DNA of 64,000 bases from Tubulanus polymorphus (Eukaryota > Nemertea > Palaeonemertea > Tubulaniformes > Tubulanidae): assembly GCF_964204645.1 (NCBI RefSeq), contig NC_134026.1:17688650-17752649 (forward strand), given 5' to 3'. Position 1 is the first letter of the stretch. Every line of letters begins with the position of its first letter. The notes under the pieces are model-generated. The model had not been told where the DNA came from and did not search any database. It was given only the letters and a program-made list of their open reading frames with translations. Positions 1 through 12,283 of this stretch are shown here, in pieces. The position numbers and the translations under genes were made by a program.

Positions 1-1048
1 ATGACCTTTTGGCTATGGTTCGGCAACTAGGCATCTTTACCTTCTTTCTGACACTTTCTGCTGCTGACCTCAAGTGGCCTTATGTAATACAAATCATCGC
101 AGCTCAGTATGGGTCTTATCTGTCTGTTGATGATGTCAATGCTATGACATGGGAAGAAGAAAATAAGTGGTTGCGCCAGAATCCTGTAACAGCTGCTCGT
201 CACTTTGATTACAGAGTTCAGCTGTTTTTCAAACATCTGCTACTAAAAGATGATGGTCCTATTGGCACAGTTTCAGCATATACATATAGAGTTGAGTTCT
301 TACAGCGAGGTGATTTCTCAAACACCATTATTCAATCTCATTTCCAATGAAACTGATATTTGTTATCCTTCAATTTTTACTTGTTTAACACTTCCTACTG
401 TGATTATTGCATCTTTTACTTTCATATATCCTCATTTCAGTTTTCCTCATATTCATGCTGTTTTCTGGATAAAGAATACTTCACATCTATCTGACTCAAA
501 CGATGAAGAAGTACAGAAATATGTTGATTCTTACATCACTGCTTCGATCCCTGATGATGATGAACAAATGTCTATTTTGGTCATACTAGTCGAGAAACAC
601 TCATTCACCATCCTGCTGAAAAACAAGTAAAAAGTGTGGATTCTCCTTTCCAAAGCCCCCAGCATCAAAAACTTTAGTTTGCAGACAGCTAACATCACCT
701 ACAGAACTCGTGACACTGCGTCTCATCTTTACCATGCTAAACCTATCATCAATCATACTATAGTTCTATAGAAGGTTTTCGACACACTTGGAACCCTGAA
801 AGCAAGCAGTTTATTAAAACCATCGACCGTATTGAACAAATTCACATAACTCAACGCGCTAAGCCTGCTGTAATTCGAACTCATAAATTTTCAGTACAGA
901 AATAACCTGAGAGGTATTATCATAGTAGGTTGATGCTGTATTTTCCTTGGAGACATGAAGACAGTGACCTAATCACCTCAACTTTCATGGAAAAATGCCT
1001 AGATACCTGGATATTGTAACATTACATCGTGAACAGTTTGACCGTAAC
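1..1048 (+). pseudogene. Helitron Rep (HUH endonuclease) fragment
   Basis: Residues from 15 onward (MVRQLGIFTFFLTLSAADLK) and the NPVTAARHFDYRVQLFFKH block match the conserved helitron-like N-terminal/Rep region. The HUH metal-binding motif is visible as PHIHAVFW at about 445-468, in a different frame from the first part. The two parts are separated by 310-440, which starts GTGATT and ends TTTCAG, so it resembles an intron, although splicing it would leave a 1-nt frame discrepancy. Downstream, YYHSRLMLYFPW (about 920-955) is the conserved block before the helicase. Several stops lie between 640 and 1048. Non-functional. Confidence 0.8.
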
Positions 1049-2817
1049 TCAATAAACCATTTTACAGTTGCTAGCCGCCATTTTGTTAGGGTACTTATGT
1101 CCCGTATTGTTGGGTCATTTTTTTCTCTTTTTTAAAAACTATCCGTGATGCGTGTTGTATCATATTTCATCTGTCCATGGATGGATTTTGACAACTTCAG
1201 CAACATTCAAACCGCGTGAATCTCTAGTATCAGTTATGTAAAAATCATTTCTCAAATTTACAACAATGCGACATGAGAGCAATATAAAAATCGGTGGTCA
1301 GTTTTTGCCGTGCGCATAGAAATCAAGGGTACTGAACTTTGAAGTTTGTTATTTTCAGAAATAATTTTCTAAAAAATCCAAGCATTTCAAGAACTGTGCG
1401 CATAAATGCCCCCTTTCAGGTGAACTTTGAAATTTTAAGATATCTTGCCTAGTTTGTTTTCCTATGGCACTTTAACTGCAGCGCGTGTATTGTCATTCCG
1501 AGATTCGGCGCTGTTTTCTTTGCGTGTATTTCAGTATATGGGCGTTATTTTTTCATTTTTACTACACTTGTCTCTACGGAAAATGGTTTTAATTGTTGGT
1601 ACGAGTATCAGGTTTTAATATTACGGCATTAATACTGTATTCCGTTCTCCGGCGCTAGTTCGTAATGGCTGTATTGGTAGCCGCTTTTACAGCAGGCAGA
1701 GGCTTACGTACATGCACCCAAGAAAACCCAAAATATCACTCTTTTGTTGTAAATGCAATCCACACACTTCTTGCGTTTTTGTGATGGTAGATGTCACTTT
1801 TTACTTTTTATCACCGGTGTCTGACATTAGGACTTGATACTTGATATGTCACCACCAAAGCAAGAAAACGTTCTCCTATATTTTCTTCCCAATCTAATCA
1901 ATCTTGTGTGTACTTAATAGAAAGTATTCATAGAAAGTAGCTGAATATTTGCCCCAACCCATTTGTCCAGCTTTTTGACCACTTCTCCATCCATCTAATT
2001 TCAGTAGATTTTTATGTAAATTTATTGATAGACTACTGATTTAAATGGTCATCATACTCGATTTTGTGTGTTATATTTCTTTTCTTCTTCCATCTCAATA
2101 TAGGCCCATATATTCTCTTCCCGCGCGCAACTTCGAATACGTGATCAAAATGCCGTTCAGTCTCGCTGCTAAAACTGGTAAAAAAATCCCTTTAACTCCA
2201 ACATCTCTAATGTCTTCGATCTATTATATTGCATAAATGACGTAATATTAAAACCTGATACTCGTACCAACAATTAAAACCATTTTCCGTAGAGACAAGT
2301 GTAGTAAAAGTGAAAAAATAACACCCATATACTGAAATACACGCAAAGAAAACAGCGCCGAATCTCGGAATGACAATACACGCGCTGCAGTTAAAGTGCC
2401 ATAGAAAAAAAACTAGGCAAGATATCTTAAAATTTCAAAGTTCACCTGAAAGGGGGCATTTATGCGCATAGTTCTTGAAATGCTAGGATTTTTTAGAAAA
2501 TTATTTCTGAAAATAACGAACTTCAAAGTTCAGTACCCTTGATTTCTATGCGCACGGCAAAAACTGACCACCGATTTTTATATCGCTCTCATGTCGCATT
2601 GTTGTAAATTTGAGAAATTATTTTTACATAACTGAAAACTAGAGATTCACGCAGTTTGAATGTTGCTGAAGTTGTCAAAATCCATCCATGGACAGATGAA
2701 ATATGATACAACACACATCACGGACAGTTTTTAAAAAATAGAAAAAAATGACCCAACAATACGGGACAAAAGTACCCTAACAAAATGGCGGCTAGCAACT
2801 GTAAAATGGTTTATTGA
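1049..2817. mobile_element. Foldback element with about 585-bp inverted arms
   Basis: The left arm (1049-1632) and right arm (2235-2817) are reverse complements with only scattered mismatches. Both ends begin TCAATAAACCATTTTACAG when read inward. The roughly 600-bp centre (1633-2234) holds no convincing gene; its 63-codon ORF resembles nothing known. No target-site duplication is evident at the ends. The insertion separates Helitron Rep and helicase and is therefore younger than the Helentron. It is likely a non-autonomous DNA transposon of unknown superfamily. Confidence 0.8.
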
Positions 2818-2829
2818 CATAGATAATGC

Positions 2830-4500
2830 TCTTGATGCTTATGAAACTATTGGTCCGAATAATGACCCTTGGAATGCTCTGGCTTCTTAATCACAACAAG
2901 AAGACTTCGATGCTATGGTTGAAGGCTTATCTCCAGCTTTAATTGCCTTTCAACCTCATGGTCAACAGTCTGTAGATTTAGGTTCCTCCCATGTATCTAT
3001 TCATGTTCAAGATAATGTCCCTGCTCTACAGGAGTTGAGATTCATGGCTCAGCAGTTGAACTTCCAACAACGTAATATCTTCCAACTGCTCGTCACCTGG
3101 TGAACTGAATTTTCTCAACATAAGAAAAACCCTGACTGTCCATGTCCTGAGCCCTTTAGCATTTTTGTTTCAGGACCAGGTGGAACAGGGGAAAGCCATT
3201 TGATAACAACTATCTATCATACTGCTAGTCATAGATTCCATCATCACACAGATGAATTATCAGATGACATTACTGTGTTGTTGACTGCTCCTACTGGCAC
3301 TGCTGCTTTCAACATCAAAGGCATAACTCTTCATACTGCATTTCATTTGCCAGTGAATCAACGTTTCAAAACCTACTACCCTCCTGAAACCAAACACTCT
3401 TTCCAAGTTGCTTTTGCTAACCTCAAGATCTTGATAATAGATGAGATTTCTATGGTGGGTTATGACATGCTTCTCTATATAGATCAACGCCTAATGGAAA
3501 TAAAAGGTAACAACTCTCTATTTGGTGGCATCACTGTATTAGTTGTTATTGGTGATATGTTGCAATTGGCCCCAGATGCTCAGGCAAGTCTCTTTAAAGC
3601 CAATCCTTCATATCTTGCGCCATGCTACGGTTCGATTTTCAAAAGAATTGAACTCAGCGAAATAATGCGGCAAAGAGAAGACAAGTCTTTTGCATAGCTA
3701 CTTAACCGGACTAGAGTCAATGCTTTAACTCATAATGATCACAATATGATTTCTTCGAGATTGATCTCTCGTGATGATATTTCCTAACCTAGAGAGGCTC
3801 TGCACATTTTCCCGACGAACAAATGAGTTGAGACCCACAATAAAAAGCTAATACAGTCTATGCAACGCAAACTCCTGTTGTTACTGTTAAAGCAAAAGAC
3901 ACTTGCAAAGAGGGAAATACTCATCTTCCTATCAAAGAGCCAATTGATCGTGGTACCCATGCAGCAACAGCTGGATTGCCGACTACATTAGAAGTTTGCC
4001 TGAATGCTAGAGTTATGCTTACCAAAAATGTCAATGTCAAAGATGGACTGGTAAATGGTGCACAGGGTAATGTTATTGGGTTCATCCCTCCCATCCCAAT
4101 TGATTTCTCAGATGAAGTATTTATTCTCCTAAATACATTCTCATTGAGTTTGACAACCCCAACATTGGTTCACATACTAGATTGCAAATGGCTCTCCTCC
4201 ATCATAACAGATCAGCTGTCCCTATCAAGCGTGAAGAAGGGAAATTCAATTTACGTTCTAAAGCAGATTTATCTAGATACCTATTCCCTTTAGTTCTAGC
4301 ATGGGCATGTACGACCTATAAAGTTCAAGGTCAAACTTAATCTGAAGTAGTGATATCTTGTGAAGGTCGATATCAAGATGGCCAACTGTATGTAGTTCTA
4401 AGCAGAGTTTCTAGCCCCCAGGGTATTTTCTTACTGGATTTTGATAGTAATAAATTACGGGCTTATCAGGAAACTATGAACCATCTTGCTGATATGAAGA
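2830..4500 (+). pseudogene. Helitron PIF1-type helicase, degenerate
   Basis: Superfamily 1B helicase. Walker A appears as GPGGTGESHL (about 3172-3201), with Glu where the family has the ATP-contacting Lys. Motif Ia is LLTAPTGTAAFNIKG, Walker B is ILIIDEISMVG (about 3430-3462), and motif III is VIGDMLQLAP. The C-terminal motif VI region reads YVVLSRVSSPQGIFLLDFD (about 4390-4446). In-frame stops (about 2888, 3101, 3696, 3785 and 4338) and frame changes break the reading frame. The helicase would unwind DNA during rolling-circle transposition; this copy cannot be active. Confidence 0.85.
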
Positions 4501-4589
4501 TGTACAACAGTTTACAGATTCCTCATGCACATATATTACAGCAACCTTCTTACATGGCCTTTACTATTGCTTATCTCAACATACAATCG

Positions 4590-5230
4590 CAGGCTGCCCA
4601 TATCAATGATTTTCAGAATGACGATATTTTTCTACATGCACATATGATTTCCCTCACAGAAACTTGGAGTCGTCCTTCAGACGACGGCAATTTCTATTCC
4701 CTCAATCATTTTCTGATATCACGTGCTGACCCTATCGACTCCTACAACAATCACATTCTGGATAAATCAACAAGGAAATGGAAATGTCATGGTGGTATTG
4801 CATTTTACTGGCGTAACACGTTACCTATGTTCACATTTAAGCATCTACCAATTCCCAACCTGGAATACTTGATTGCACCCGTACTAGCTCTATGCAGTTA
4901 CTTATTGCTACTGTCTACATAACTCCAGAGCAAGTTCGTAACTTCCATGTAACAAAGTATCTCATTGAACAACTCATTCAAGCAACACCATTCATGAATG
5001 TTCCTATTGTAGTTATCGGTGATTTCAATATAGAAGCTAGCAAAAATCACGTTGTACACAAAATATTCAAGTTTTATGGTTTCCGGCAACTCGTTTCCAC
5101 CCCAACAACAGCAGGTAAAACAGAAACCAAAATTCCGACAACTTTGGCTATGTGATGTATTGAAGGTTATGAAGTATCTAATAATAATCTGCATTCATTC
5201 ACAACCTTATGGACTTTGGCCTGGCCAAGA
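4590..5230 (+). pseudogene. Helentron AP-like endonuclease domain, degenerate
   Basis: After the helicase the frame continues into a domain of the exonuclease-endonuclease-phosphatase fold. The SLTETW block (about 4651-4668) and, after a frame change near 4890, VVIGDFNIEA (about 5011-5040) are the metal-binding Glu and Asp/Asn blocks, as in LINE endonucleases. Helentrons are known to carry such a domain fused downstream of the helicase, so this is most simply part of the same element. The alternative, a LINE inserted in the helicase end, is less likely because the frame is continuous from helicase to SLTETW. Confidence 0.7.
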
Positions 5231-6824
5231 AAAACTTTCCAAGTAATGGAACTCATCCAAAATCCATTTTCTCTGAGTACTAGATTTCTTTTCCGATTTA
5301 ACCGAATTTATAACATAACCACAATTTACTAATAGTTTTTCTGTAACACATACATTATCATCGCAACAAGGCTCGTCATCTCCTTGCATTTAAATATCAT
5401 CAATGTAATCTGCGGAATTATACCCCAATTCTCGAAGGGGAGTAAAAACAGGCTTCAGAAGCCTGGTAAAAAATTCTTGGCGCCGATGAAATTCCGTTTG
5501 GAAGGCAGGTATACTGAAAAAAGTTGACCCTTCCAAATGAATCGAAGATATTTCCGATCACTTCAAGCAATATTGACAGAATAATAGGCATCTTTCAAAT
5601 CAAGAGAGGCCATGAAACAACCTGGAGTCATAGGACTAAGAACTGATTTCAAAGAGTTCATTTTAAAATGATAATGTTTGAACATGTTTGTTTAAACAAG
5701 TCAAATTTGAAATAAGTCTGAATGATCCATTTTTTCGGAACGACGAAAATATTTGATAAAAATTGACCCCTGTCAGGTGAAGCCAATTCAATAATTCCAC
5801 GACTCGAAAAATCTGATAATAGTGAGTCAATAGCAGAAGTTTCAACCTCATTGAAACTAATTGAACGCGGTGGAAAAAATTGATTAGGAGGCATCGAATT
5901 CCATTCAATGTTATAACCCAAAACCAAATTCAAAATTGATTTGTCAGAAGTTAAAGTCTCCCAGAAGGAGAAAAAAATGTTTAATTTGGCCAGCAACAGA
6001 TGGTAATTGAGAACTTATTGTTTCCTCTGATGTTGACCTCTTTTCCAAAAATCCTGTTTAGGGAAATTGGAATAAGCAGGCCTTCTATATGGCTGGAATC
6101 TCCCGTTTCCATAACCTCTAGATCGATAGTTCCCACGACCTCGATCTACCATCTTCGTAACCATACGACTTGACCTTTCTATGTCTCGCAACTCAAGTTG
6201 TCATCAAGTTGATCCCCGAAAAGATCTTTCCCAATAGGATTTGAGGGGAGCCAGATTGGCTTATAAACATCGTTAAATCCACGCTTCAATAGTTCCCGAC
6301 GTCTTAAATTCATTTCATAGTTGCTTTGCGCAAAGAGACTCAAGGAGTGATATAACGTCATACCTAAGGTATTTTTGTCTAAAGGTTCTAGACCCGATAA
6401 AAGATCCATTGTGTGACCGCAGTAATACCTCATAGGTTATAATTCTGAATCTTCTGACACTTTAAATCGAAAGCAGCCGACTCTTTAGTTAGCTTAGAAC
6501 AAATTGGCTGATTTACTTTAGCGACGGCCAAACTCGGAACATTTTCAGGGCAAGCATACTGCCTAACGGATTTCTCCAATTTATCGAACAAATCCTTCTT
6601 AATATCAAAATTATCTCTCCCCTAAACCCTGTCATCAGTTTATCAACGGCTTGTGCTAACTGTAGATTTTTTGTTGGGGGTCCGACATTTTTAAGACCCT
6701 CCATCTCTGACGTAATACAGGTCATAAAGTCATTGTCCTCATGTAACTGGACGTTATTATTACGATCTTTATCTTGGAAAAAAATAGCCGCAAATTGGTC
6801 AGACGCATTGAGCTCATCACCCAA
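5207..6824 (-). mobile_element. DIRS-like retrotransposon relic (gag and RT fragments)
   Basis: On the minus strand, 6824-6179 carries gag-like pieces (including NPIGKDLFGDQLDD near 6215). A reverse transcriptase follows: FVVPKK (about 5734-5751), then MASLDLKDAYYS on the minus strand near 5580-5615, YIDDI near 5395-5410 and the GYVINSVKSEK block near 5290-5320. Frames change at least three times, so it is a fossil. It differs strongly from the DIRS copies in the CARM1 region. The LINE 3' end lies directly beyond the gag end at about 6838, which suggests the LINE inserted into or next to this relic. The recombinase part is absent. Confidence 0.65.
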
Positions 6825-7091
6825 ATCACAATTCGATTTGATTTATTTTGCATGAATAATTGGTACAAGGATTATAGCATAATAGTTATTACATAATATA
6901 TAGTCGGTGTAACAATAATTTATGCGAGGAATTGAAGAAAAGCCAATAAGGCTTATACTAGTCTGAAATCCCTCACCACATACGCTCACATTCTCGCAAT
7001 CATACGCACACCACACACATACGTTACTAGAGACACTCTAAAAGATATAAATATAAATTAGACTTGAAGTCAGAACACACAATCATGGTTA

Positions 7092-10010
7092 CTAGTAATT
7101 AGACAAGAGCAGACTTCTGAGACTGTAACGAAATATACTTAAATGGGGCTGATTTTTCAATTCAGATGGTAGATTGTTCCAGTATTTTGCACCTTGAATT
7201 TTAATACTTCTAGATTTTATATTAGTTTTGGAAAATTCGATGAAAAGATCATTGATTCTGCGCGTGTTGCGCCAATTAGGTCTAGTACGCCGAAAAATGA
7301 AGAAATCTTCAAAAAGGTCAGGTAACAAATTATTAATTTGACAGAAGGTGAAAGTTCCAAGCTGTTGTTTATAAATATCACATAATTTCAGGATTTTGAG
7401 TCTTTTGAAAATTGGTGACGTGTGTTCTAACCAGTCAGAATGCGTTACAGTACGTATTGCTCTTTTCTGGAGAACAAAAAGAGGGTTTAAATAGGTACAA
7501 CAAGCATTTCCCCATATAACATTGGCATAATCCAAATGTGAATGGACAAAACAATGGTATAAATTTTTCAAAATGTCTGGAGATAAGAAATTTTTCAACC
7601 GGTTAATGATGCCAATGCCACGTGAGACTTTTTTACAAACAAAATTGATGTGTTCCTTCCATGTTAAAGTTTGATCAAAAATTATGCCTAGAAATTTTGT
7701 GCTTGTTACTCTTTTTATCGGTTGACCATCTAAGCGTATATTTAGATCCGGAAAAAATCTGTTGCCAAAAATAATTTAATTTGTTTTATCTATATTAACG
7801 GAAAGGCGATCGATTCGCTCTAAACCAGTTGAGGAGCTGATTTAACTCTCGGTTAAGAATGCCCTCTAACTTTTTATAATTAGAGTTACTACAAAAAAAG
7901 TTGCTATCGTCAGCAAAAAATATAGAGTCTAATAATTTACAAGCATTAGGACAGTCGTTTATGTATACTAGAAACAAAATAGGTCCTAGTATGGAACCTT
8001 GTGGAACACCGGATGTTATATCCGCAGTTAAGGATAAAGCATTTTTATACTTGACCGCTTGTTTTCGACCTGTGATATAACTTTGAAACCAGTTTAGCGG
8101 AATGCCACGAATTCCATAGTGCTCAAGTTTAGAAATCAGGATATCAAACTTAAGGGTGTCAAATGCCTTTGACAGGTCAATAAATACCCCTGCAGTAAAA
8201 AGGCCCTTATCAAGGGCACTAGATAAGCGAGTGTAGTTGAGTACTTTTTCCTGAAACCAAATTGGTGTTGATTAAAAAGTTTGAGTTTTTCAAAAAATTT
8301 GTTAAGTCTGTCATATACGATTTTTTCCAATATTTTTGATATAGACGGCAAGACGGAAATAGGACGGTAATTACTGAATAGATTATTATTTCCACTTTTA
8401 TAGATTGGAGTAACATGAGCTATTTTGAATGCACTGGGCACTTGCCCTGAAGTGAAACTGCAATTGAATATATGGCATAGAGGTTGTGAAATTATAGAAA
8501 TAATCGATTTAAGTAACTTCATACTTATGTTATCAAAGCCACTTGAAGGTTTTGACTTGAAATTAGAGACAATTAATTCAATTTCCTGGGTACATGTTGG
8601 TGAGAGGAAAAAATTTTCACATACATTTTCACCTAAGTAATCTTTAAAGTTTTTCTCGGAAATAGGTATTTGAGATTCCAATGACCGCGCAGCGTTTACA
8701 AAATACTCATTGAAACTTTCAGCAATTTCTTGCTCATTTTTTAGAACTTTATCATTAAGAAGAAATTCTGAGTTAATCTCAGGATTTTGTTTACCTTTGT
8801 TAAGTAGAGAATTAACGTTTCGCCATATTTCTCTAGGGTTTAATTTACATGCTATAAATTTGTCCCTATAAAATGAATATTTACTCTTCTTGATGACAGA
8901 ATTAAGAATATTTCTATGTCTATTATATTTATCTTTCCTCTCTTTAGTCCGTTTTCGTAAGTACTTTTTATACAGTTTTTCCTTGAAACGAATCGATTTT
9001 TTTATTCCCGTGGTAATCCACGGCTTATGGCTATAATTTGATTTATCACGTATAGATTTAATTGGAAAACTCGTCTCAAAACAATTGTTAATAATCTTAT
9101 AAAATTCCGTGCATGACGCTTCAGGGTCACTATACTCGTACACACTTTGCCAATCATTGGTCAGCAAAGAACGGGAGAAATTTTCAATGGTCCTAGGATT
9201 TATATCATGGATTAACTTAGTATTATTACTTGTTTTATGTCTTTTATAGATACAGTTAAAACTAGCAAAAATTGGGTAGTGGTCTGATATATCAACTAAG
9301 AAAACACCACTTTGAGATTGGCAATTGTCGTTAAAATTGGTCAATATATGGTCAATAACAGTTGATGTAGTATCTGTTACTCGAGTTGGTAAATTTATAT
9401 GCGGGAAAAAAGAATTACTTATTGCATAGTTAAAGAAAGAATCATTTGGTGAATTATCACCGTATTTACCGAAATAAATATTAAAGTCACCTAATATAAT
9501 AACACGTAGCTTTTCATTGTCGACTTGGCTTACAAATTGTTCAAAATCAGATAAAAGTGCCGCTATACTTGTATCAGGTGCACGATATACAACGCCGATA
9601 ACAGTTTTCATGCATGATTTACTTTGTGGAATCTCTATAATGAGAGATTCTGCTAAATGGAGGTCTTCCCTTCGTTTAAACGGAATAGTATTATTAACCA
9701 GAATACCAACTCCGCCTCCTTTTTTATTAAGCCTGCTCTGGTAAACACCGGAATAGCCAGGCAGATTATATAAACATTCATTTGGGTGATTAGTATCAGT
9801 CCACGTTTCAGTCAGACCGATTACAGAAAATTTGAACTTTAATAAATGTAGGTAGTCAGCTAACGAGTCGAAATTTTTCTTGGCACTTCGGATGTTAGAA
9901 TGAAACACACTAAATAAGTCATCGTGCGATTTCAAGTTGAAATCGGACGAAAAATAGTAATTACAATTATCTATCAGGTCTGGAATGTCATGCATAACAT
10001 GTACAAACAT
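7092..10010 (-). pseudogene. LINE ORF2: APE endonuclease and reverse transcriptase, frameshifted
   Basis: Starts at ATG 10010, two bases after the ORF1 stop. The first 624 codons (to 8136) hold the endonuclease: NIRSAKKNFDSLADYL, SVIGLTETW (Glu), IILGDFN, and the catalytic DISDHYPIF block. RT follows from about residue 440 (SSGFDNISMKLLK, VTPIYKSG, NYRPISVLPSISKILEK). A frameshift near 8235 moves the reading to another frame; the catalytic motif appears as FFADDS near 7905-7925. A second frameshift near 7800 and a stop near 7778 precede the C-terminal part (7598-7092, LDYANVIWGN and YWNNLPSELK blocks). ORF2 would nick the target and reverse-transcribe the RNA; this copy is inactive. Confidence 0.88.
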
Positions 10011-10012
10011 AG

Positions 10013-11926
10013 TTATTGATCATCATCGATATAAGGCTTTTTGGTTATTTTCCCTGCGCTTGGTGGCGTCTGTGATTCAGATCGATCTTTTCTTTTCGTT
10101 GTATTCACAGGGGTACTGAAAACTTCAGTGTGGTTTTCAGTAGTAATCGCAGTGATCATCGATTCAAAGTTCTTCGCAACAGTTGATTTCCCGAGTTCGT
10201 TCAAATGAATCCCCGATTTGTCACTAATGTTGTAAAACCTATCTCTTAAAGCCCCGTGGGGTTTCAGAATGATGTCATTATCAATGAATAGGATGTTCTG
10301 TTTGGAGCAGAATCGCCCCATGTATGAATTAACTGCGCAGGCGGCAGTATTGAAATCCCTCGCAGCGTTTGAGTTCCCTTTCTTAGGGAAGATACTTGAA
10401 AGTGATATTTTTGCGGAAGGAAAGTTTTCCTGAACTTTGGCGATGGCGAAGGTAATGTTCATTTTGATAGCATCGGTATCGGACTTGTTGCGATTGACGT
10501 CATTGGTACCAATGTGAACGATGACCTCCTTAACGGATTCTAGATTCGGTATTTGGGATGATGCTTTTTCTAAAAGCGACTGAATATTTTCAGCGGCTGC
10601 TCCAGAATGGTGGATGACAGCGCTGCTACTATGTGGATACTGGAGATCTCGCATGTTCGAATCTCCAATAATGACAACATCAGGCGATTGGTTTCTATCG
10701 GATTCTACACTTGTTTGCGTGCTTTCAGGTCCTGGGAGATTAGCTCTTTCAGTGACCGGGTGACCAATACTCTCTTGTTTAGCATGGTCATTCAACAACG
10801 GACAATCGCGTTTAAAATGATCTGCCGATTTACAGTTGTGACATAAACGATTGTTCGGTCGGCGCGGGCAATTTGAAGAATTGTGATCACAATTCAGACA
10901 GAGATGACATATAGAGTCGCAATCCAATCTCACTGGAAAATTTCCAATTTTTGTAAATGTCGGCATAACGTTTGCAAGGTTACGAAGCTGGAGATACCTT
11001 GTACCTGTAAATATCTGAGTTCCTTTTATGACACCTCTTTTAATTGATCCGTCCACGTAATCTCCGTATTTCAATAAAAACGCAACGATCACCTTGTCGT
11101 CCATTTCAATCGGAGCGTCAACTATCTTAACATTAATGTAATTAACATCCACATCGGTGAAATTAACTTGCCGATCCATGATAACAAGTTGGAGCTTTGA
11201 TAAACGATTTTTTGTTTCCTTGTCAGTGGCTGTGATTATACAGTTAGAGTTAGTTAACTGAATCGACAGGATTTTACTCACGTCAATTTTATATTTCGCT
11301 AACGCATTTACTACATCCAGATGTCCTAACTTCTGCTTCCCAAACTGACTGAGGCTGAATTTAACAGAATTCTCTCTTATTAATAACGATTCTTGCACAG
11401 CATCCATTGTCTTACGATCACTTGGACAACGATTATTGAGAAAATATAACGAGCACGAAATTTGTGCGTCTGACTCTAAGCCGCCATATTGATATACTCG
11501 TATACAATGATCCTGTAACCGATCATAATCATTTTGCAAATATTAAGACTCTAAAGCCTCAGGTCTCTTTTTCATCTCTAAAAACTCTGTTATAACAGGA
11601 TCGACATGACTTTCAGATAAAGTCTCTGGTTGAGCTGAACCTGAGCTTTTTGACCTAACAACTCGACGAGCAATTTTAGGAATAACTTTCAGTTTAGCGG
11701 CTTTGTCCTTATCTTTTTTATCAACACTTACAGCCTGAGTGTTCTTATTTGAAGACCCATAATAGTCAGACAGAAGGAGAAAAGACTGACTCCGTCCTTT
11801 ATCAATAGCCTGTTGAACCGACATTTCGTCAGCCACAAGACCAGCAGAACAAGCTGACTCGTCCTCATTGGCGACCGTAATTTCTGACCCAATGTCAAGT
11901 AAATCTAATTTATTATGAGCCGCCAT
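10013..11926 (-). pseudogene. LINE ORF1: zinc-knuckle and SGNH esterase protein with one internal stop
   Basis: The ATG at 11926 opens a 127-codon lysine-rich segment ending at a TAA (11545-11543). The same frame continues at once (next codon TAT, then TTG at 11539) for 508 further codons, so this reads best as one ORF1 of about 636 residues with a single nonsense codon. Order in the long part: an RRM-like region (about 60-205), CCHC-type knuckles in CHLCLNCDHNSSNCP and CHNCKSADHFKRDCP, then an SGNH/GDSL esterase with VVIIGDSN (catalytic Ser), HIGTND (Asn) and DKSGIHLNELGK (Asp/His). In CR1/L2 elements such ORF1 proteins bind RNA, and the esterase is of uncertain role. The stop lies 2 nt before the ORF2 ATG. 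Confidence 0.85.
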
Positions 11927-12162
11927 GGCATAAACATACCTTACAACAGTAGGTAAAGAAAAAGTAAACAAATATAAATATATAATATTTTTCACCTTAC
12001 AACAGTAGATGACCACCGATAACGAACCAAAATAATTTTGATGAGAGCACTCTCAAAATAGGTCCGTCACCCACAAGGAAGTTGGACCTCAGTGACTCCG
12101 GAAGTGATCTCTTCTCATGGAATCCCGAGCATTATGACGTAATGCTGGAGAATTAGCCCCAT

Positions 12163-12283
12163 TTACTCGTCAACAATGTCTACAATCCTGATTGTCGACC
12201 GATTTTACTCGTCGACTATGTCTACAATCCTAATTGTCGACCGATTCTACTCGTAGACAATATCTATATCTACAATCCTGAGC
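12163..12283. repeat. Three tandem copies of a 42-bp unit
   Basis: Three imperfect units begin with TTTACTCGTC or a variant and contain GTCTACAATCCTGATTGTCG. They lie just upstream of the LINE 5' region and could be its 5' UTR repeats or an independent minisatellite. Confidence 0.7.

Larger units (their letters stand above)
1..5230 (+). mobile_element. Helentron-type Helitron, decayed, interrupted by a foldback element
   Basis: The plus strand carries, in order, Helitron Rep remnants (1-1048), a PIF1-type helicase (about 2830-4490) and an AP-endonuclease-like domain (about 4590-5230). The order Rep, helicase, endonuclease is that of the Helentron (Helitron2) group. Rolling-circle transposition in this family uses the HUH Rep nuclease plus helicase. 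All domains contain stops and frameshifts, so this copy is dead. A 1.77 kb inverted-repeat element (1049-2817) sits between Rep and helicase. The left end lies outside the window; the right end is not defined by a recognisable terminal hairpin. Confidence 0.85.
6838..12100 (-). mobile_element. CR1/L2-type non-LTR retrotransposon (LINE)
   Basis: A nearly full-length LINE on the minus strand: 5' UTR (about 12100-11927), ORF1 (11926-10013, one internal stop), ORF2 (10010-7092, two frameshifts and a stop), and a 3' UTR to about 6838 ending in an AAATAAATC-like tail. ORF1 carries zinc knuckles and an SGNH esterase, and ORF2 carries endonuclease and RT. This combination is typical of CR1/L2-group elements. 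No target-site duplication was recognised; the limits are inferred from where coding and AT-rich tail sequence stop. Confidence 0.85.
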
